From Bacteroidota bacterium (lineage in GTDB: Bacteria > Bacteroidota > Ignavibacteria > UBA10030 > UBA6906): 64,000 nt of DNA. The DNA lies in contig JAUQWO010000075.1 in the NCBI GenBank assembly GCA_030835135.1, positions 1-64,000 of the forward strand. The letters run 5' to 3'. How positions within the stretch are numbered: position 1 is the stretch's first letter; each line of letters starts with the position of its first letter. Positions 36,765-46,537 of this stretch are shown piece by piece. Made by a program: the position numbers and the translations under genes. The notes under the pieces are model-generated. The model made no database searches. It saw nothing but the letters and a program-made list of their open reading frames with translations, and was not told the DNA's origin.

Positions 36765-38975
36765 ATGGAAACAACCGCTTCAATGGATGATGTTTACAGA
36801 GTGATCTACACGGACCACTATGATCCCAGCAGCGTTCTCGGTATGCATGTGGTCAAGGTCAAGGGCAAGACCGCGGTGGTCGTTCGCACGTTCCTGCCCG
36901 ACAGTGACACGGTCTCAGTGGTCCCCGAGGGCGGTGGTGAGGGCGTGGCGGAGACCGCGTTGCGTCTGATCCATCCGGATGGGTTCTATGAGGCGGTCAT
37001 CCCCGGAGCAAAGGCGGTGTTCCCCTACCGCATCCGGAAGGTCACGAAGGACGGGAATGAAGAGATCTTCCACGATTCGTATGCGTACCTGCCGCGGATC
37101 ACGGATTTCGATCAGTACCTGTTCAATGCGGGCACGCATCACCGTGCCTACGAAAAACTCGGAGCACATCTGTCCGAAGTGGATGGCATCGGCGGGATCC
37201 ATTTTGCGGTCTGGGCACCCGGCGCGCGCAGCGTAAGTGTGATCGGCGATTTCAACAACTGGGACCGCCGGTCGCATGCCATGCGGGTCCTCGGCTCCTC
37301 GGGGATCTGGGAGATCTTCATTCCCGGCCTGCCGGAAGGCGTGATATACAAGTACCAGGTGAAGACGCAAACGGGCTACATCATGGACAAGACCGATCCG
37401 TATGCGTTCGAGATGGAAGTGCGCCCCAGGACCGCCGCGCGGGTGAATCTGCTGGGCGGCTATACCTGGAATGATGCAGCGTGGCTGGAGGAGCGGGGCA
37501 CGGGTCATGCCGTGCACGGGCCGGTCTCGGTCTATGAGGTGCATCCCGGATCCTGGCAGCGTGGTGACGGCAATACATGGCTGAGCTACCGCGAGTTCGG
37601 GGACAGGCTCATCCCGTACGTGAAGTCGATGGGCTTCACGCACATCGAGCTGATGCCGGTGATGGAGCATCCGTTCGATGGGTCCTGGGGATATCAGGTG
37701 ACAGGGTACTTCGCGCCGACCAGCAGGTTCGGCACGCCCCAGGAGTTCATGGCGTTCGTGGACCGTTGTCATCAGGAAGGGATCGGGGTGTTACTGGACT
37801 GGGTGCCGGCTCATTTCCCTCAGGACCCGCACGCCCTCGCTGTCTTCGACGGGACGCATCTGTATGAGCACGCGGACCCCCGGAAGGGACTCCATCAGGA
37901 CTGGGGGACGTTCATCTTCAACTATGGACGTCTGGAGGTGAAGAACTTCCTGCTAAGCAATGCGCTTTTCTGGATCGACCGGTACCATATCGACGGCCTG
38001 CGCATCGATGCCGTGGCGTCCATGTTGTATTTGGATTATTCCCGGAAAGAAGGGGAATGGATCCCGAACAAGCATGGGGGCCGGGAGAATCTCGAAGCCA
38101 TCGAGTTTCTCAAGGAGCTGAACCGGCTCGTGCATGAGTATTACCCCGGCGTGCTCACCATCGCCGAGGAATCCACGGCATGGCCGGGCGTGACGGCACC
38201 TGTGCAGTCGGGAGGGCTGGGCTTCGACCTGAAATGGAACATGGGATGGATGCACGACATCCTGGAATACTTTTCCTTCGATCCGGTGCACCGCTCGTAT
38301 CACCACAACAATCTGACGTTCGCGCTCCTGTATGCGTTCAGCGAGCGCTTCATGCTCCCGTTATCGCACGACGAAGTGGTGCACGGCAAGCGCGCGCTCC
38401 TCAGCAAGATGCCGGGCGATCTCTGGCAGAAATGCGCCAATCTCCGTCTGCTCTACGGATTCATGACCGCCTTCCCCGGCAAGAAGCTGCTGTTCATGGG
38501 TTCCGAGTTCGGACAATGGGACGAGTGGAACCATGAGCACAGCCTGGACTGGCATCTGCTCCAACACGACACCCACCAGGGGATCCAGCGGTGGTTGCAG
38601 GACCTGTTCCGGGTGTACCGTTCCCGTCGCGCGTTGTTCGCGGATGATTTCAGTTATACCGGCTTCTCCTGGCTGGAATTCACGGATAGCGCCTCCAGCG
38701 TGATCGCCTTCGAACGGCACGCGTATGAGCCCGCGGACGATCTGACGATCGTCTGCAACTTCACGCCGGTCGTACGGACGGGCTACCGGGTCGGGGTGCC
38801 GGAGGGTGGCTACTACAAGGAACTGCTGAACAGCGATAGTGGCCGATATGGAGGGAGCAATCAGGGCAATTTGGGGGGTGTGTACGCTGAACAAACCCCC
38901 TACCAGGACCGCCCCTGGTCGGTGTCGCTCACGCTCCCGCCTCTCGGGGTCGTGATCCTGAGCAGGGAAGGGTAA
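36765..38975 (+). CDS. glgB: 1,4-alpha-glucan branching enzyme (GH13)
   Basis: 736 aa, full length. It forms alpha-1,6 branches in glycogen. An N-terminal carbohydrate-binding module is present, then a (beta/alpha)8 barrel with nucleophile Asp415 (DGLRIDAV), acid/base Glu468 (TIAEES) and Asp536 (LSHDEVV). All three are exactly ten residues later than in E. coli GlgB. Other glycogen genes are not in the window. No strong ribosome site is seen, so translation may depend on the preceding gene 3 bases upstream. Confidence 0.95.
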   Translation: METTASMDDVYRVIYTDHYDPSSVLGMHVVKVKGKTAVVVRTFLPDSDTVSVVPEGGGEGVAETALRLIHPDGFYEAVIPGAKAVFPYRIRKVTKDGNEEIFHDSYAYLPRITDFDQYLFNAGTHHRAYEKLGAHLSEVDGIGGIHFAVWAPGARSVSVIGDFNNWDRRSHAMRVLGSSGIWEIFIPGLPEGVIYKYQVKTQTGYIMDKTDPYAFEMEVRPRTAARVNLLGGYTWNDAAWLEERGTGHAVHGPVSVYEVHPGSWQRGDGNTWLSYREFGDRLIPYVKSMGFTHIELMPVMEHPFDGSWGYQVTGYFAPTSRFGTPQEFMAFVDRCHQEGIGVLLDWVPAHFPQDPHALAVFDGTHLYEHADPRKGLHQDWGTFIFNYGRLEVKNFLLSNALFWIDRYHIDGLRIDAVASMLYLDYSRKEGEWIPNKHGGRENLEAIEFLKELNRLVHEYYPGVLTIAEESTAWPGVTAPVQSGGLGFDLKWNMGWMHDILEYFSFDPVHRSYHHNNLTFALLYAFSERFMLPLSHDEVVHGKRALLSKMPGDLWQKCANLRLLYGFMTAFPGKKLLFMGSEFGQWDEWNHEHSLDWHLLQHDTHQGIQRWLQDLFRVYRSRRALFADDFSYTGFSWLEFTDSASSVIAFERHAYEPADDLTIVCNFTPVVRTGYRVGVPEGGYYKELLNSDSGRYGGSNQGNLGGVYAEQTPYQDRPWSVSLTLPPLGVVILSREG

Positions 38976-39011
38976 CACGGGGCCCGCTCCACGGAACCGG
39001 GCCGCCTCCCG

Positions 39012-39049
39012 GGAGTGTTAGAAGAGGGTATTGCTCATAACAGGAGTGT
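39012..39049 (+). repeat. direct repeat GGAGTGT, 31 bases apart, before crtI
   Basis: GGAGTGT at 39012-39018 and again at 39043-39049, a period of 31 bases or about three DNA turns. The second copy overlaps the probable ribosome site of crtI. It might be an operator for the CarH-like regulator, but this rests on spacing alone. Confidence 0.3.
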
Positions 39050-39057
39050 CCCTCGAC

Positions 39058-40542
39058 GTGAAGCGAGTTGCATTGATCGGATCCGGGTTCGGTGGGCTGG
39101 CTGAGGCCATCCGCCTGCAAGCCCGGGGTTACAAAGTCACCATCTTCGAAAAGCGCGCGAAGGTCGGCGGCCGTGCCTATCAGCTGGTCAAGGATGGGTA
39201 CACCTTCGATATGGGACCGTCGCTGATCACCGCACCCTTCATCATCGAGCGCGTGTTCCATGCCGCCGGCAAGCGCATGCGCGACTACCTGGATATTCTC
39301 CCCCTCGACCCGTTCTACCGGATCTACTTTCACGACAAGACCTACATGGATTACTCCGGCGATCCGGTCCGGATGAAACAGGAGATCGCGAAGTTCGATC
39401 CCGCGGACGCGAAGAACTATGACCGGTTCTTCGAGGATGTGCGTGGGATCTACGATGCGGTCATCACCGATGGGCTGGGATCGAAGCCGTTCGATTCCTG
39501 GACGTCATTTCTGAAGTTCGTGCCGCGCGCCATCGGGTTGGGGGGGATGCTTCCCGTGTACTCCTATGTCAGCAAGTACTTCCGGCATGAACACAACCGC
39601 TTCGCCTTCTCGTTCCATCCGCTCTTCATCGGTGGGTCACCGTTCCGGGCTCCCAGCATCTACATCATGATCCCGTATCTCGAGCGCGAAGCCGGCGTGT
39701 GGTTCTCGCGCGGGGGGATGTACAGTCTGGTGCAGGCATTCGAAAAAGTGTTCCTGGAACTCGGCGGTACCATCAGGACCGGCGCGGAAGTGCAGGAGAT
39801 CGTGGTGCGTGATGGTGCGGTCGCGGGCGTGCGGGTCGGCGGCGAAATGCAGGAAGCCGATATCGTCGTGTCGAACGGCGATGTGCCGTGGGTGTACAAG
39901 AATCTGATCGCTCCGGAACACCGTGTGCGCCGATGGACGGACCGGGCGATCGACCGGCTGCACATATCCATGAGCGTGTTTCTGCTCTACATCGGCGTGC
40001 GGAAGAAATACCCCCAGCTGAAGCACCACACGCTGATCATCAGCAAGAGGTACAGGGAACTCGTGAAGGACATCTTCGACAGGAAGACACTGCCCGACGA
40101 CTTTTCGATGTATCTCCACGTGCCCACGCGGACGGACCCCTCCATGGCGCCGGAGGGCGCCGAAAGCATCTATTTGCTCGTTCCGGTGCCGCACCTGGGT
40201 GCGTCCATCGATTGGAGCACCGCGGCCGGACCGTTCCGGGAAAGGATCCTGGCGTTTCTCGAGAAAGAGTTCGGGCTTGAGGATCTCCGCAAAAATATCG
40301 ATGTTTTGGAGACCTTCACCCCGGTGGACTTCAAAGAACAATTGAACGCGCATCTCGGGAACGCTTTCAGTATCGAACCGCGTTTAACACAGAGTGCGAT
40401 CTTCCGGCCTCATAATCGAAGTGAGGAGATCAGAGGATTGTACTTCGTGGGGGCAGGAACGCATCCGGGGGGTGGTGTGCCGGGAGTGCTGCTAGGCGCT
40501 GAGGCGACCGAAGCATGTATCGTGGCAGACACGACGCGCTGA
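39058..40542 (+). CDS. crtI: phytoene desaturase (CrtI type)
   Basis: 494 aa from GTG 39058, chosen because AGGAG ends 11 bases upstream and the protein then begins at the FAD-binding strand (ALIGSGFGGL, residues 5-14). In-frame TTG 39031 and GTG 39046 are weaker options. The C-terminal phytoene-desaturase signature is YFVGAGTHPGGGVPGVLL. It introduces the double bonds that turn phytoene into lycopene. Eight T residues follow the stop, possibly a weak terminator. First gene of the carotenoid island. Confidence 0.92.
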   Translation: MKRVALIGSGFGGLAEAIRLQARGYKVTIFEKRAKVGGRAYQLVKDGYTFDMGPSLITAPFIIERVFHAAGKRMRDYLDILPLDPFYRIYFHDKTYMDYSGDPVRMKQEIAKFDPADAKNYDRFFEDVRGIYDAVITDGLGSKPFDSWTSFLKFVPRAIGLGGMLPVYSYVSKYFRHEHNRFAFSFHPLFIGGSPFRAPSIYIMIPYLEREAGVWFSRGGMYSLVQAFEKVFLELGGTIRTGAEVQEIVVRDGAVAGVRVGGEMQEADIVVSNGDVPWVYKNLIAPEHRVRRWTDRAIDRLHISMSVFLLYIGVRKKYPQLKHHTLIISKRYRELVKDIFDRKTLPDDFSMYLHVPTRTDPSMAPEGAESIYLLVPVPHLGASIDWSTAAGPFRERILAFLEKEFGLEDLRKNIDVLETFTPVDFKEQLNAHLGNAFSIEPRLTQSAIFRPHNRSEEIRGLYFVGAGTHPGGGVPGVLLGAEATEACIVADTTR

Positions 40543-40596
40543 TTTTTTTTGTCCCGGGATTGAAAACGCAGAATTCGCCAATAACAAACGAACCAT

Positions 40597-41526
40597 ATGC
40601 GCCCGAAAACAATGCACAAAACCGTGATATCCACGATCGACGTGGCCCGATTGTTCAATGTCACGGAAACCACCGTGAAGCGATGGGCGGACGAGGGGAT
40701 GCTCCGGTGCCAGAAGACCCCGGGAGGGCACAGGAAATTCCAGATCAGGAATGTGATCGAATTCGCGGAGAAGAACAACTTCGAGCCCACGGGCGTGCTT
40801 ACGCTGCCCGGACACGACGGGCACGATGAACATGTGCAGGTCGCGATCCTCAAGCGCGACTACGGTACCCTCGTGAAGACATTCGTTGAGAAGGCGCTCT
40901 CGCCCGACCGTTCCGATCTCTACATCTTTTTCTCGTATCTGTATGAACACCGCATCGCGCTCTGGGAGATCTATGATCTCATCCTCCGTCCGGGCATGAC
41001 CGAGATCGGCGACCGCTGGATGCGGGGAGAGATCGGCGTGAGCCAGGAGCATCGCGCATCGTACGAGACGCTCGACGCCCTGGCGAAACTTCAGAATGAG
41101 ATCCTCGTCAAGCCGCCGACCGGCGAGTCCGTCGTGTTCGCCTGCCTCGGTGATGAGTTGCATGAGATCGGCCTCCGCTGTGCGGCGAATGTGTTCGAGT
41201 CGGAAGGCTGGCAGACCCACTACCTGGGTGCCCGGACACCTCCCGATGACGTGATCGTTGCTGCACAGGATCTGCGGCCGACCGTCGTGGCCCTCTCCGT
41301 GACCCACGGCCACGTCTCTGAACGGCTCATGGAGGATCTTCGCCGGATCGCCGATGTGCTGGCGCAGGCCGGGATTCGCATGATCGTCGGCGGGTCCGGT
41401 GTCCCCGGCGCATTGCACTCCGAGCCGTGGCACAACGGGGTGTTGCATTCATCGCGCGAACTGGTCGCGTTCATCGAGTCGTGCACGGCAGAGCGCCGCG
41501 CGCGGCGTACGCAGCAGATGGGTTGA
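40597..41526 (+). CDS. carH: CarH-like MerR-family B12-dependent photoreceptor repressor
   Basis: 309 aa. A MerR-type winged helix covers about 10-65 (IDVARLFNVTETTVKRWADEGML, GHRKFQI). A four-helix B12-capping domain follows (about 80-170), with Trp141, Glu151 and His152 in RWMRGEIGVSQEH. The B12-binding Rossmann domain has Glu187-Leu-His189-x-x-Gly192. Compared with Thermus CarH the Trp, Glu and His are each offset by 10, and the cobalt-ligand His by 12. CarH binds DNA with adenosylcobalamin in the dark and lets go in light. Its position between crtI and crtB fits light control of pigment genes. ATG 40612 is an alternative start. Confidence 0.9.
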   Translation: MRPKTMHKTVISTIDVARLFNVTETTVKRWADEGMLRCQKTPGGHRKFQIRNVIEFAEKNNFEPTGVLTLPGHDGHDEHVQVAILKRDYGTLVKTFVEKALSPDRSDLYIFFSYLYEHRIALWEIYDLILRPGMTEIGDRWMRGEIGVSQEHRASYETLDALAKLQNEILVKPPTGESVVFACLGDELHEIGLRCAANVFESEGWQTHYLGARTPPDDVIVAAQDLRPTVVALSVTHGHVSERLMEDLRRIADVLAQAGIRMIVGGSGVPGALHSEPWHNGVLHSSRELVAFIESCTAERRARRTQQMG

Positions 41527-41528
41527 CC

Positions 41529-42491
41529 ATGGCCGGCATCGTCCTTCATACCATCGCGCATGCACGGGAGATCACCCGCCGCTACGCCCGCACATTCTAC
41601 TTTGCATCGCACGTCCTCCCCGCGGCGAAGCGGGATGCGGCCTACGTGGTGTATGCCTTCTGCCGCACCGCGGACAATATCACCGATGTGCACGGGGAGG
41701 ATACGGAACGCATCCCCGATGCCGAGCGCGGGATCGCCCGGCTCCGTGATGAACTCGATGCAGTGTACGCGGACGCGGATGGGCCGACCCGATGGGTCGC
41801 ACTGCGCGACGTCGTCAGGCGCTACCACATCCCGCGCCAGTATTTCGACGAACTGCTGAACGGGGTGGCGATGGACCTCACGCCACGACGGTTCGAGACG
41901 TGGGCGGACCTCGAGGTGTACTGCTATCGGGTCGCGTCGGTCGTGGGTCTGATCATGACCCATATCTTCGGGGCAACCACGCCTGCCGCACTGACCCATG
42001 CGGTCCAGCTCGGCACGGCGATGCAACTCACCAATATCCTCCGTGATATCGGCGAGGACCTCCGCATGGGTCGCGTCTATCTCCCGCAGGAAGAATTGCG
42101 CTCCTTCGGCGTGACGGAACAGGCGCTTGCGGCCGGAACTGTCACCCCCGCCATCGTTGCCCTGCTCCAGTTCCAGATCGGCCGTGCGCGGGGCCTGTAC
42201 CGGGAAGCGGACCGCGGGATACCGATGATCCCTCAGGACGGGTCGCGTTTCAGTACACAGTTGATGCGCAGCCTGTACAGCAGGATCCTGGATGCCATCG
42301 AGCGGAACGGATACGATGTCTTCGCGCACCGCGCACACGTCCGCCCGACGACGAAGCTGCGCCTTGCCATCCCGCTGTTGCTCCGGTCGTTCATGGACCG
42401 GGCGGTCAAGGCCGTGCGGGTGGTCCCGCGCAGGAATGACGCGAGACACCATGATGCATCACCACTGAGCCGGCCCGGAGGCGGCAGGTGA
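41529..42491 (+). CDS. crtB: phytoene synthase
   Basis: 320 aa, ATG 41529 two bases after the carH stop. It condenses two GGPP into phytoene. Asp-rich motifs: FCRTADNITD and LTNILRDIGEDLRMGRVYLP. Full length for the family, with a basic tail. It overlaps the prenyl synthase gene (GTGA). Confidence 0.94.
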   Translation: MAGIVLHTIAHAREITRRYARTFYFASHVLPAAKRDAAYVVYAFCRTADNITDVHGEDTERIPDAERGIARLRDELDAVYADADGPTRWVALRDVVRRYHIPRQYFDELLNGVAMDLTPRRFETWADLEVYCYRVASVVGLIMTHIFGATTPAALTHAVQLGTAMQLTNILRDIGEDLRMGRVYLPQEELRSFGVTEQALAAGTVTPAIVALLQFQIGRARGLYREADRGIPMIPQDGSRFSTQLMRSLYSRILDAIERNGYDVFAHRAHVRPTTKLRLAIPLLLRSFMDRAVKAVRVVPRRNDARHHDASPLSRPGGGR

Positions 42492-43402
42492 GAACACTTC
42501 TCCCGGAGACACCTATGGCAATGCCGATGCGCACCCCGACCCTTGAAGTCGCTCTCCCCCTGGTGATCGATCGCGTTCTGAGCGATGCGATCAGTCAGGT
42601 GGAGCCCGCATCGCTGCGTGAGATCCTCGCCGATGCCGTCGGAGGAGGGAAGCGGATCAGGCCGGTCCTGACGGCGCTCGCGTGTGAGGCGGCAGGCGGC
42701 GATGAGCACGATGCGGTCCTTGCCGGGGCCGCCCTCGAACTGCTGCATGTCTCGTCGCTGGTCCATGACGACATCATGGATAATGCCGCGACGCGACGCG
42801 GGAGGCCGACGGTGGTGGCGCGCCATGGGACCGGGGTGGCGATCCTTGCCGGCGATGCCCTGGTGGCCCTGTCCTTCCGTCTCGTCCAATCGCTGTCCCA
42901 CGCACGGAAGGCGGAGATCGAACAGACCCTCGCGTCCGCGTTCCTCAGCCTCTGTGAAGGCCAGTTCGCCGATGTCCGCGCCGAGGCCGGCGCGACCGGC
43001 GACCCCTGTTCGCATTACTGGATGGTCGAACGGAAGACCGCCCGATTGCTCGAAGCCTGTACGCGCGTCGGTGCGATGCTGGCCGATGCACCACCGCACA
43101 CGGTCCAGGCACTCGGAACATTCGGCCGTTCCCTCGGTCTCGCGTACCAGGCGATGGATGATCTGCTGGACGTGATCGGGACCTCCGACCAGACCGGCAA
43201 GCCGGTCGGGCTCGACGCGCAGAACAAGCGGCGCACCTATCTGAGCCTCGCCGGCTCGTCGATGGACAGAGCGCATCAGATCCACGCGATGGTGGAAGGA
43301 TATACCAACGAAGCATGTGCAGCTCTCGATGTGCTCCCGTTCTCTCCGGCGCGCTCCCGGCTGCATGAGCTGGCCCACAGCCTCGTTCACCGGAGATCGT
43401 GA
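42488..43402 (+). CDS. crtE: polyprenyl (geranylgeranyl) diphosphate synthase
   Basis: 304 aa from GTG 42488 (ATG 42515 or 42527 also possible). The first Asp-rich motif is LVHDDIMDNAATRRG, the second YQAMDDLLDV. Short-chain E-type prenyl transferase, most likely making GGPP for crtB. Chain length depends on residues before the first motif and is not proved. It overlaps photolyase by 4 bases. Confidence 0.88.
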   Translation: MRTLLPETPMAMPMRTPTLEVALPLVIDRVLSDAISQVEPASLREILADAVGGGKRIRPVLTALACEAAGGDEHDAVLAGAALELLHVSSLVHDDIMDNAATRRGRPTVVARHGTGVAILAGDALVALSFRLVQSLSHARKAEIEQTLASAFLSLCEGQFADVRAEAGATGDPCSHYWMVERKTARLLEACTRVGAMLADAPPHTVQALGTFGRSLGLAYQAMDDLLDVIGTSDQTGKPVGLDAQNKRRTYLSLAGSSMDRAHQIHAMVEGYTNEACAALDVLPFSPARSRLHELAHSLVHRRS

Positions 43403-44874
43403 CCGTGACCGGTTCACCATCATATGGCAGGGTCATCGTGTGGTTCCGGCGCGCGCTCCGGGCCGACGATAATCCGGCATTGTGGCATGCCATGCATGAT
43501 GCCGCGTCCGTGGTTCCGCTACTGTGCCTTTCGGAGGACCCGTCCTACGGGCAGGTGACCCCGCGGCGGGAATTCATTCGTACCGCGATCATCGGCCTCG
43601 ATGCGTCGCTGCGGAACGCCGGCTCGCACCTCCACTGCCGCATGGGATCCCCGGAGACGGAACTTCCGGCGGCCGCTCAGGCCTATGGCGCCGAAGCAGT
43701 GTATGCGGTCGGTCTGCATGATCCCGGTTCCCTCGAACGAGATGCCCGCATCGAGCGGGCGCTCCGGACGGTCGGGGTGCCTTTCGTGCGATTCCCTGAC
43801 CGCGTCCTCCGTGGTGCCGGTGATGTGATGACCGGGAGCGGGACACCGTTCCGCGTGTACACACCGTACAAGAACGCCTGGCTGGCGGGTGCCGACGAGG
43901 TCGCGCCTGCGGTCAGTGCCCCCCGGCGGATCGCTCCGGTTCCGCCGGCCGCCGGTTCAACGGACCTGCTCTCTCCCGGCTGGCCCGGCATGCACGGTGC
44001 GGCGAAGAAGGATGGGCTCGCCCGTCTTCGCGCATTCATGACCGCCGGGGCCGGGCAGTACGACGCGCGCCGCGATCTTCCCGGCGTCGACGGCACCTCG
44101 CGGTTGTCACCGTACCTCGCAGTGGGCGCAGTGTCCATCCGGCGCGTGTTTCATGCCGCCCGGGAAGCCCGTGCGGGGGCATCGTCCGGCGCGCGCAAAG
44201 GGTTCGACACGTTCATCAATGAGCTGGTGTGGAGAGAATTCTATTACCAGATCCTGACGCACTATCCTCATGTGATGCGTGCGCCCTTCCGTCCGGAGTT
44301 CGCCGGGATCCCCTGGAGCGCGGACGAGAAGAGCTTCCGGCGGTGGAAGGACGGCACCACGGGCTATCCGATCGTCGATGCCGCCATGCGCCAGCTTCGC
44401 GCGGAAGGATGGATGCACAACCGGGCACGGATGATCGTGGCATCGTTCCTGACGAAGGACCTCCACATCAACTGGCAGTGGGGAGAGCAATATTTTTTCA
44501 CCACCCTGACCGACGCGGATCATGCGTCGAACAACGGTGGATGGCAGTGGACGGCAGGGACGGGCACGGATGCTTCACCGTGGTTCCGCATCTTCAACCC
44601 GCTCCTGCAGGGGAAGAAATTCGACCCCAAGGGTGCCTATGTGCGGCGTTATGTTCCGGAACTTGCCGGGTTCTCTGATGCCGTCATCCACGACCCGTGG
44701 ACGGCGAACAGGCAGGAGCAAGAGGCGGCAGGATGTGTCATCGGCCGCGGCTATCCGGCGCCCATGGTGGATCACGCGGAGGCCCGGGTGCGGACCATGG
44801 CGATCTATCGCATGTCGGGCACCACAGCATCTACCGCATCTGCATCCCGGGTTCGCACACGATCACAGGTCTGA
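43399..44874 (+). CDS. phrB: deoxyribodipyrimidine photolyase (class I CPD)
   Basis: 491 aa, GTG start. It repairs UV-induced pyrimidine dimers with blue light. The N-terminal alpha/beta antenna domain begins VIVWFRRALRADDN. The C-terminal FAD domain has FINELVWREFYYQIL, GTTGYPIVDAAMRQL, WMHNRARMIVASFLTKDL and SNNGGWQWTAGTGTDA. Antenna type not determined. Its presence inside the carotenoid operon suggests joint light induction. Confidence 0.94.
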   Translation: MTVTGSPSYGRVIVWFRRALRADDNPALWHAMHDAASVVPLLCLSEDPSYGQVTPRREFIRTAIIGLDASLRNAGSHLHCRMGSPETELPAAAQAYGAEAVYAVGLHDPGSLERDARIERALRTVGVPFVRFPDRVLRGAGDVMTGSGTPFRVYTPYKNAWLAGADEVAPAVSAPRRIAPVPPAAGSTDLLSPGWPGMHGAAKKDGLARLRAFMTAGAGQYDARRDLPGVDGTSRLSPYLAVGAVSIRRVFHAAREARAGASSGARKGFDTFINELVWREFYYQILTHYPHVMRAPFRPEFAGIPWSADEKSFRRWKDGTTGYPIVDAAMRQLRAEGWMHNRARMIVASFLTKDLHINWQWGEQYFFTTLTDADHASNNGGWQWTAGTGTDASPWFRIFNPLLQGKKFDPKGAYVRRYVPELAGFSDAVIHDPWTANRQEQEAAGCVIGRGYPAPMVDHAEARVRTMAIYRMSGTTASTASASRVRTRSQV

Positions 44875-44889
44875 CAACGGAGGTCCTCT

Positions 44890-45354
44890 ATGCGCTTCGT
44901 CCTTATCATGCTCGCCACATTCGCCGTCATGGAGGGGGTCTCCTACGTGGCGCACCGGTTCGTGTACCACGGATTCCTCTGGATCCTGCACAAGAGTCAT
45001 CACACGCCACGGAAGGGGTTCTTTGAATTGAACGATCTCTTTCCGGCGTTCTTCTCGGTGATCGCGATCAGCTTCATGTGGTATTCGTACGGGTACCCGG
45101 AGCGGAGCGACATCCTTGCCGCAACCCTCGGGGTGACGATGTACGGTGTCATCTATAGTACCATTCACGATCTGTACGTTCACCGGCGGGCAAAACTGCC
45201 CTCGCTCAACATTCCGTATCTCCAGCAGGTGAAGAAAGCGCACATGGTGCACCATATGACCGGCGGCGAGCCCTACGGGCTCCTCGTGTTCTTCACGCCG
45301 AAGCAGGTGCGGGATGCGGCGCCGGATGAGCCCATGGATGCGACGGCCCGATGA
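44890..45354 (+). CDS. crtZ: beta-carotene hydroxylase (CrtZ type)
   Basis: 154 aa integral-membrane di-iron hydroxylase. The four His clusters are present: HRFVYH, HKSHH, HDLYVH and HMVHH. It adds 3-hydroxyls to beta-carotene, giving zeaxanthin. About three to four TM helices. Ribosome site GGAGG before the ATG. Confidence 0.9.
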   Translation: MRFVLIMLATFAVMEGVSYVAHRFVYHGFLWILHKSHHTPRKGFFELNDLFPAFFSVIAISFMWYSYGYPERSDILAATLGVTMYGVIYSTIHDLYVHRRAKLPSLNIPYLQQVKKAHMVHHMTGGEPYGLLVFFTPKQVRDAAPDEPMDATAR

Positions 45355-45373
45355 TGGCAGGGAATACACACCG

Positions 45374-45934
45374 ATGACAGCACTCGTGGGTCTTGTCGGT
45401 TCGCTGGCCATCCTGGGCGGATTCACCCTGGACGCGAGCGGCTCGGGCGAGGTCACGCTCGCCATGGTGCCGGATTCCGCGCGGGCGGTCTTCTGCCAGG
45501 TCAGCGTGCTCGAGCGCTTCATGCCGGGCGTCGCGGGGATCACGGACCGTCCGGACGGATCGTTCCGGTATCTCACCGCCCGCGACATACCGTTCTCCGG
45601 AGAGATGCGGACGGAGTTCCTTCTCCGCTGCACGATCGATGCCGGAGGCGGCGTGAACTATCAAACCCCGGACAGCACGGCAGCGAACTGGATGCGCTTC
45701 CGTTTCACGTTCACTCCTGCCGGGGATGGGCGGACGGACGTCCGGATGTCTCTCCGCGTACGGCTTGTGCGGGAGAGCGGTACCGAGATCCACCTCCTTG
45801 CCCCGCTGTTGGGAGAGGAATTCCTGAGCGAACGTATGGAAGGCGATATCACGGACATGCTTGCAACCTTTGCCGCGCGCCTGGAGGATGCCGCACCTGC
45901 ACAGCTGGCAGGAGGGGGGACAGGTGCACGCTGA
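45374..45934 (+). CDS. SRPBCC-fold-like protein in the carotenoid operon
   Basis: 186 aa, from ATG 45374. FTLDASGSGEVTLAM, VLERFMPGVAGI and a final MEGDITDMLATFAARLE suggest a START/polyketide-cyclase-like lipid-binding fold (DUF1997-like). No catalytic motif is clear. Between crtZ and the cyclase genes, it might bind a carotenoid intermediate; this is inference. It overlaps crtYc by 11 bases. Confidence 0.6.
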   Translation: MTALVGLVGSLAILGGFTLDASGSGEVTLAMVPDSARAVFCQVSVLERFMPGVAGITDRPDGSFRYLTARDIPFSGEMRTEFLLRCTIDAGGGVNYQTPDSTAANWMRFRFTFTPAGDGRTDVRMSLRVRLVRESGTEIHLLAPLLGEEFLSERMEGDITDMLATFAARLEDAAPAQLAGGGTGAR

Positions 45935-46232
45935 GTACCTTCTCGTCCTGGGAGCGATCCTGTTCTTCCCTCTGCTTCTGAGTTTCACTCTGCGGTTGCG
46001 CATCTACGCCCACTACCGGCCGCTCCTCAAGACCATGGCGATCGTCTGTCTCCTGTTCTGGGTCTGGGATGTGCTCGTGACCGCGCGCGGCCACTGGTCC
46101 TTCAACCCGGCGTATGTGCTGGGGTGGGACCTGCTCGGGATGCCGGTGGAAGAGTGGCTGTTCTTTCCGGTGATCGTGTTCGTGTCCGTGTTCACGTATG
46201 AAGCGGTGCGGAAGGTGTGGAAGGGCCTATGA
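45924..46232 (+). CDS. crtYc: lycopene cyclase subunit (CrtYc-like)
   Basis: 102 aa, GTG start after GGAGGGGGG. Three TM helices and the signature GMPVEEWLFF near residue 70. In actinobacteria and some Bacteroidota two such small proteins form a heterodimer that cyclises lycopene ends to beta-carotene. Overlaps the next subunit by 4 bases. Confidence 0.85.
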   Translation: MHAEYLLVLGAILFFPLLLSFTLRLRIYAHYRPLLKTMAIVCLLFWVWDVLVTARGHWSFNPAYVLGWDLLGMPVEEWLFFPVIVFVSVFTYEAVRKVWKGL

Positions 46233-46537
46233 AAGAGTACACCATACTCGCCCTTGCCGCCGCCGTCGGCGCGGTCGTGCTGGACCGCCTTCTGGGGACG
46301 CATCTCCTTGTGCGGCGCAGCTTCTGGGTGGCGATGGCGATCATGTTCTTCTTCAAGATCCCCTCCAACGGATATCTCACCGGACGGCCGGTCGTGTTGT
46401 ACGATCCCGCCTATTTTCTGGGGATACGCCTCGGCACCATCCCGGTCGAGGATTTCTTTTATGGCTTCGGGCTTATCACCCTGTCGCTTGTGCTGTGGGA
46501 GTATTTCGTGCGTAAGGAGGAACACCATGACCTTTGA
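46229..46537 (+). CDS. crtYd: lycopene cyclase subunit (CrtYd-like)
   Basis: 102 aa, the second half of the cyclase. Three TM helices and the matching signature GTIPVEDFFYG. Same length as crtYc and probably its partner. Its last 11 bases overlap the next gene. Confidence 0.85.
   Translation: MKEYTILALAAAVGAVVLDRLLGTHLLVRRSFWVAMAIMFFFKIPSNGYLTGRPVVLYDPAYFLGIRLGTIPVEDFFYGFGLITLSLVLWEYFVRKEEHHDL

Noticed and set aside
38981-39003. Terminator after glgB
   Set aside because: GGCCCG/CGGGCC stem exists but is short and has no following T tract.
40520-40550. Terminator after crtI
   Set aside because: The T8 tract is real, but the only stem (TCGTG/CACGA) has 5 pairs and is separated from the T tract by 8 bases; left as a remark in the crtI entry.
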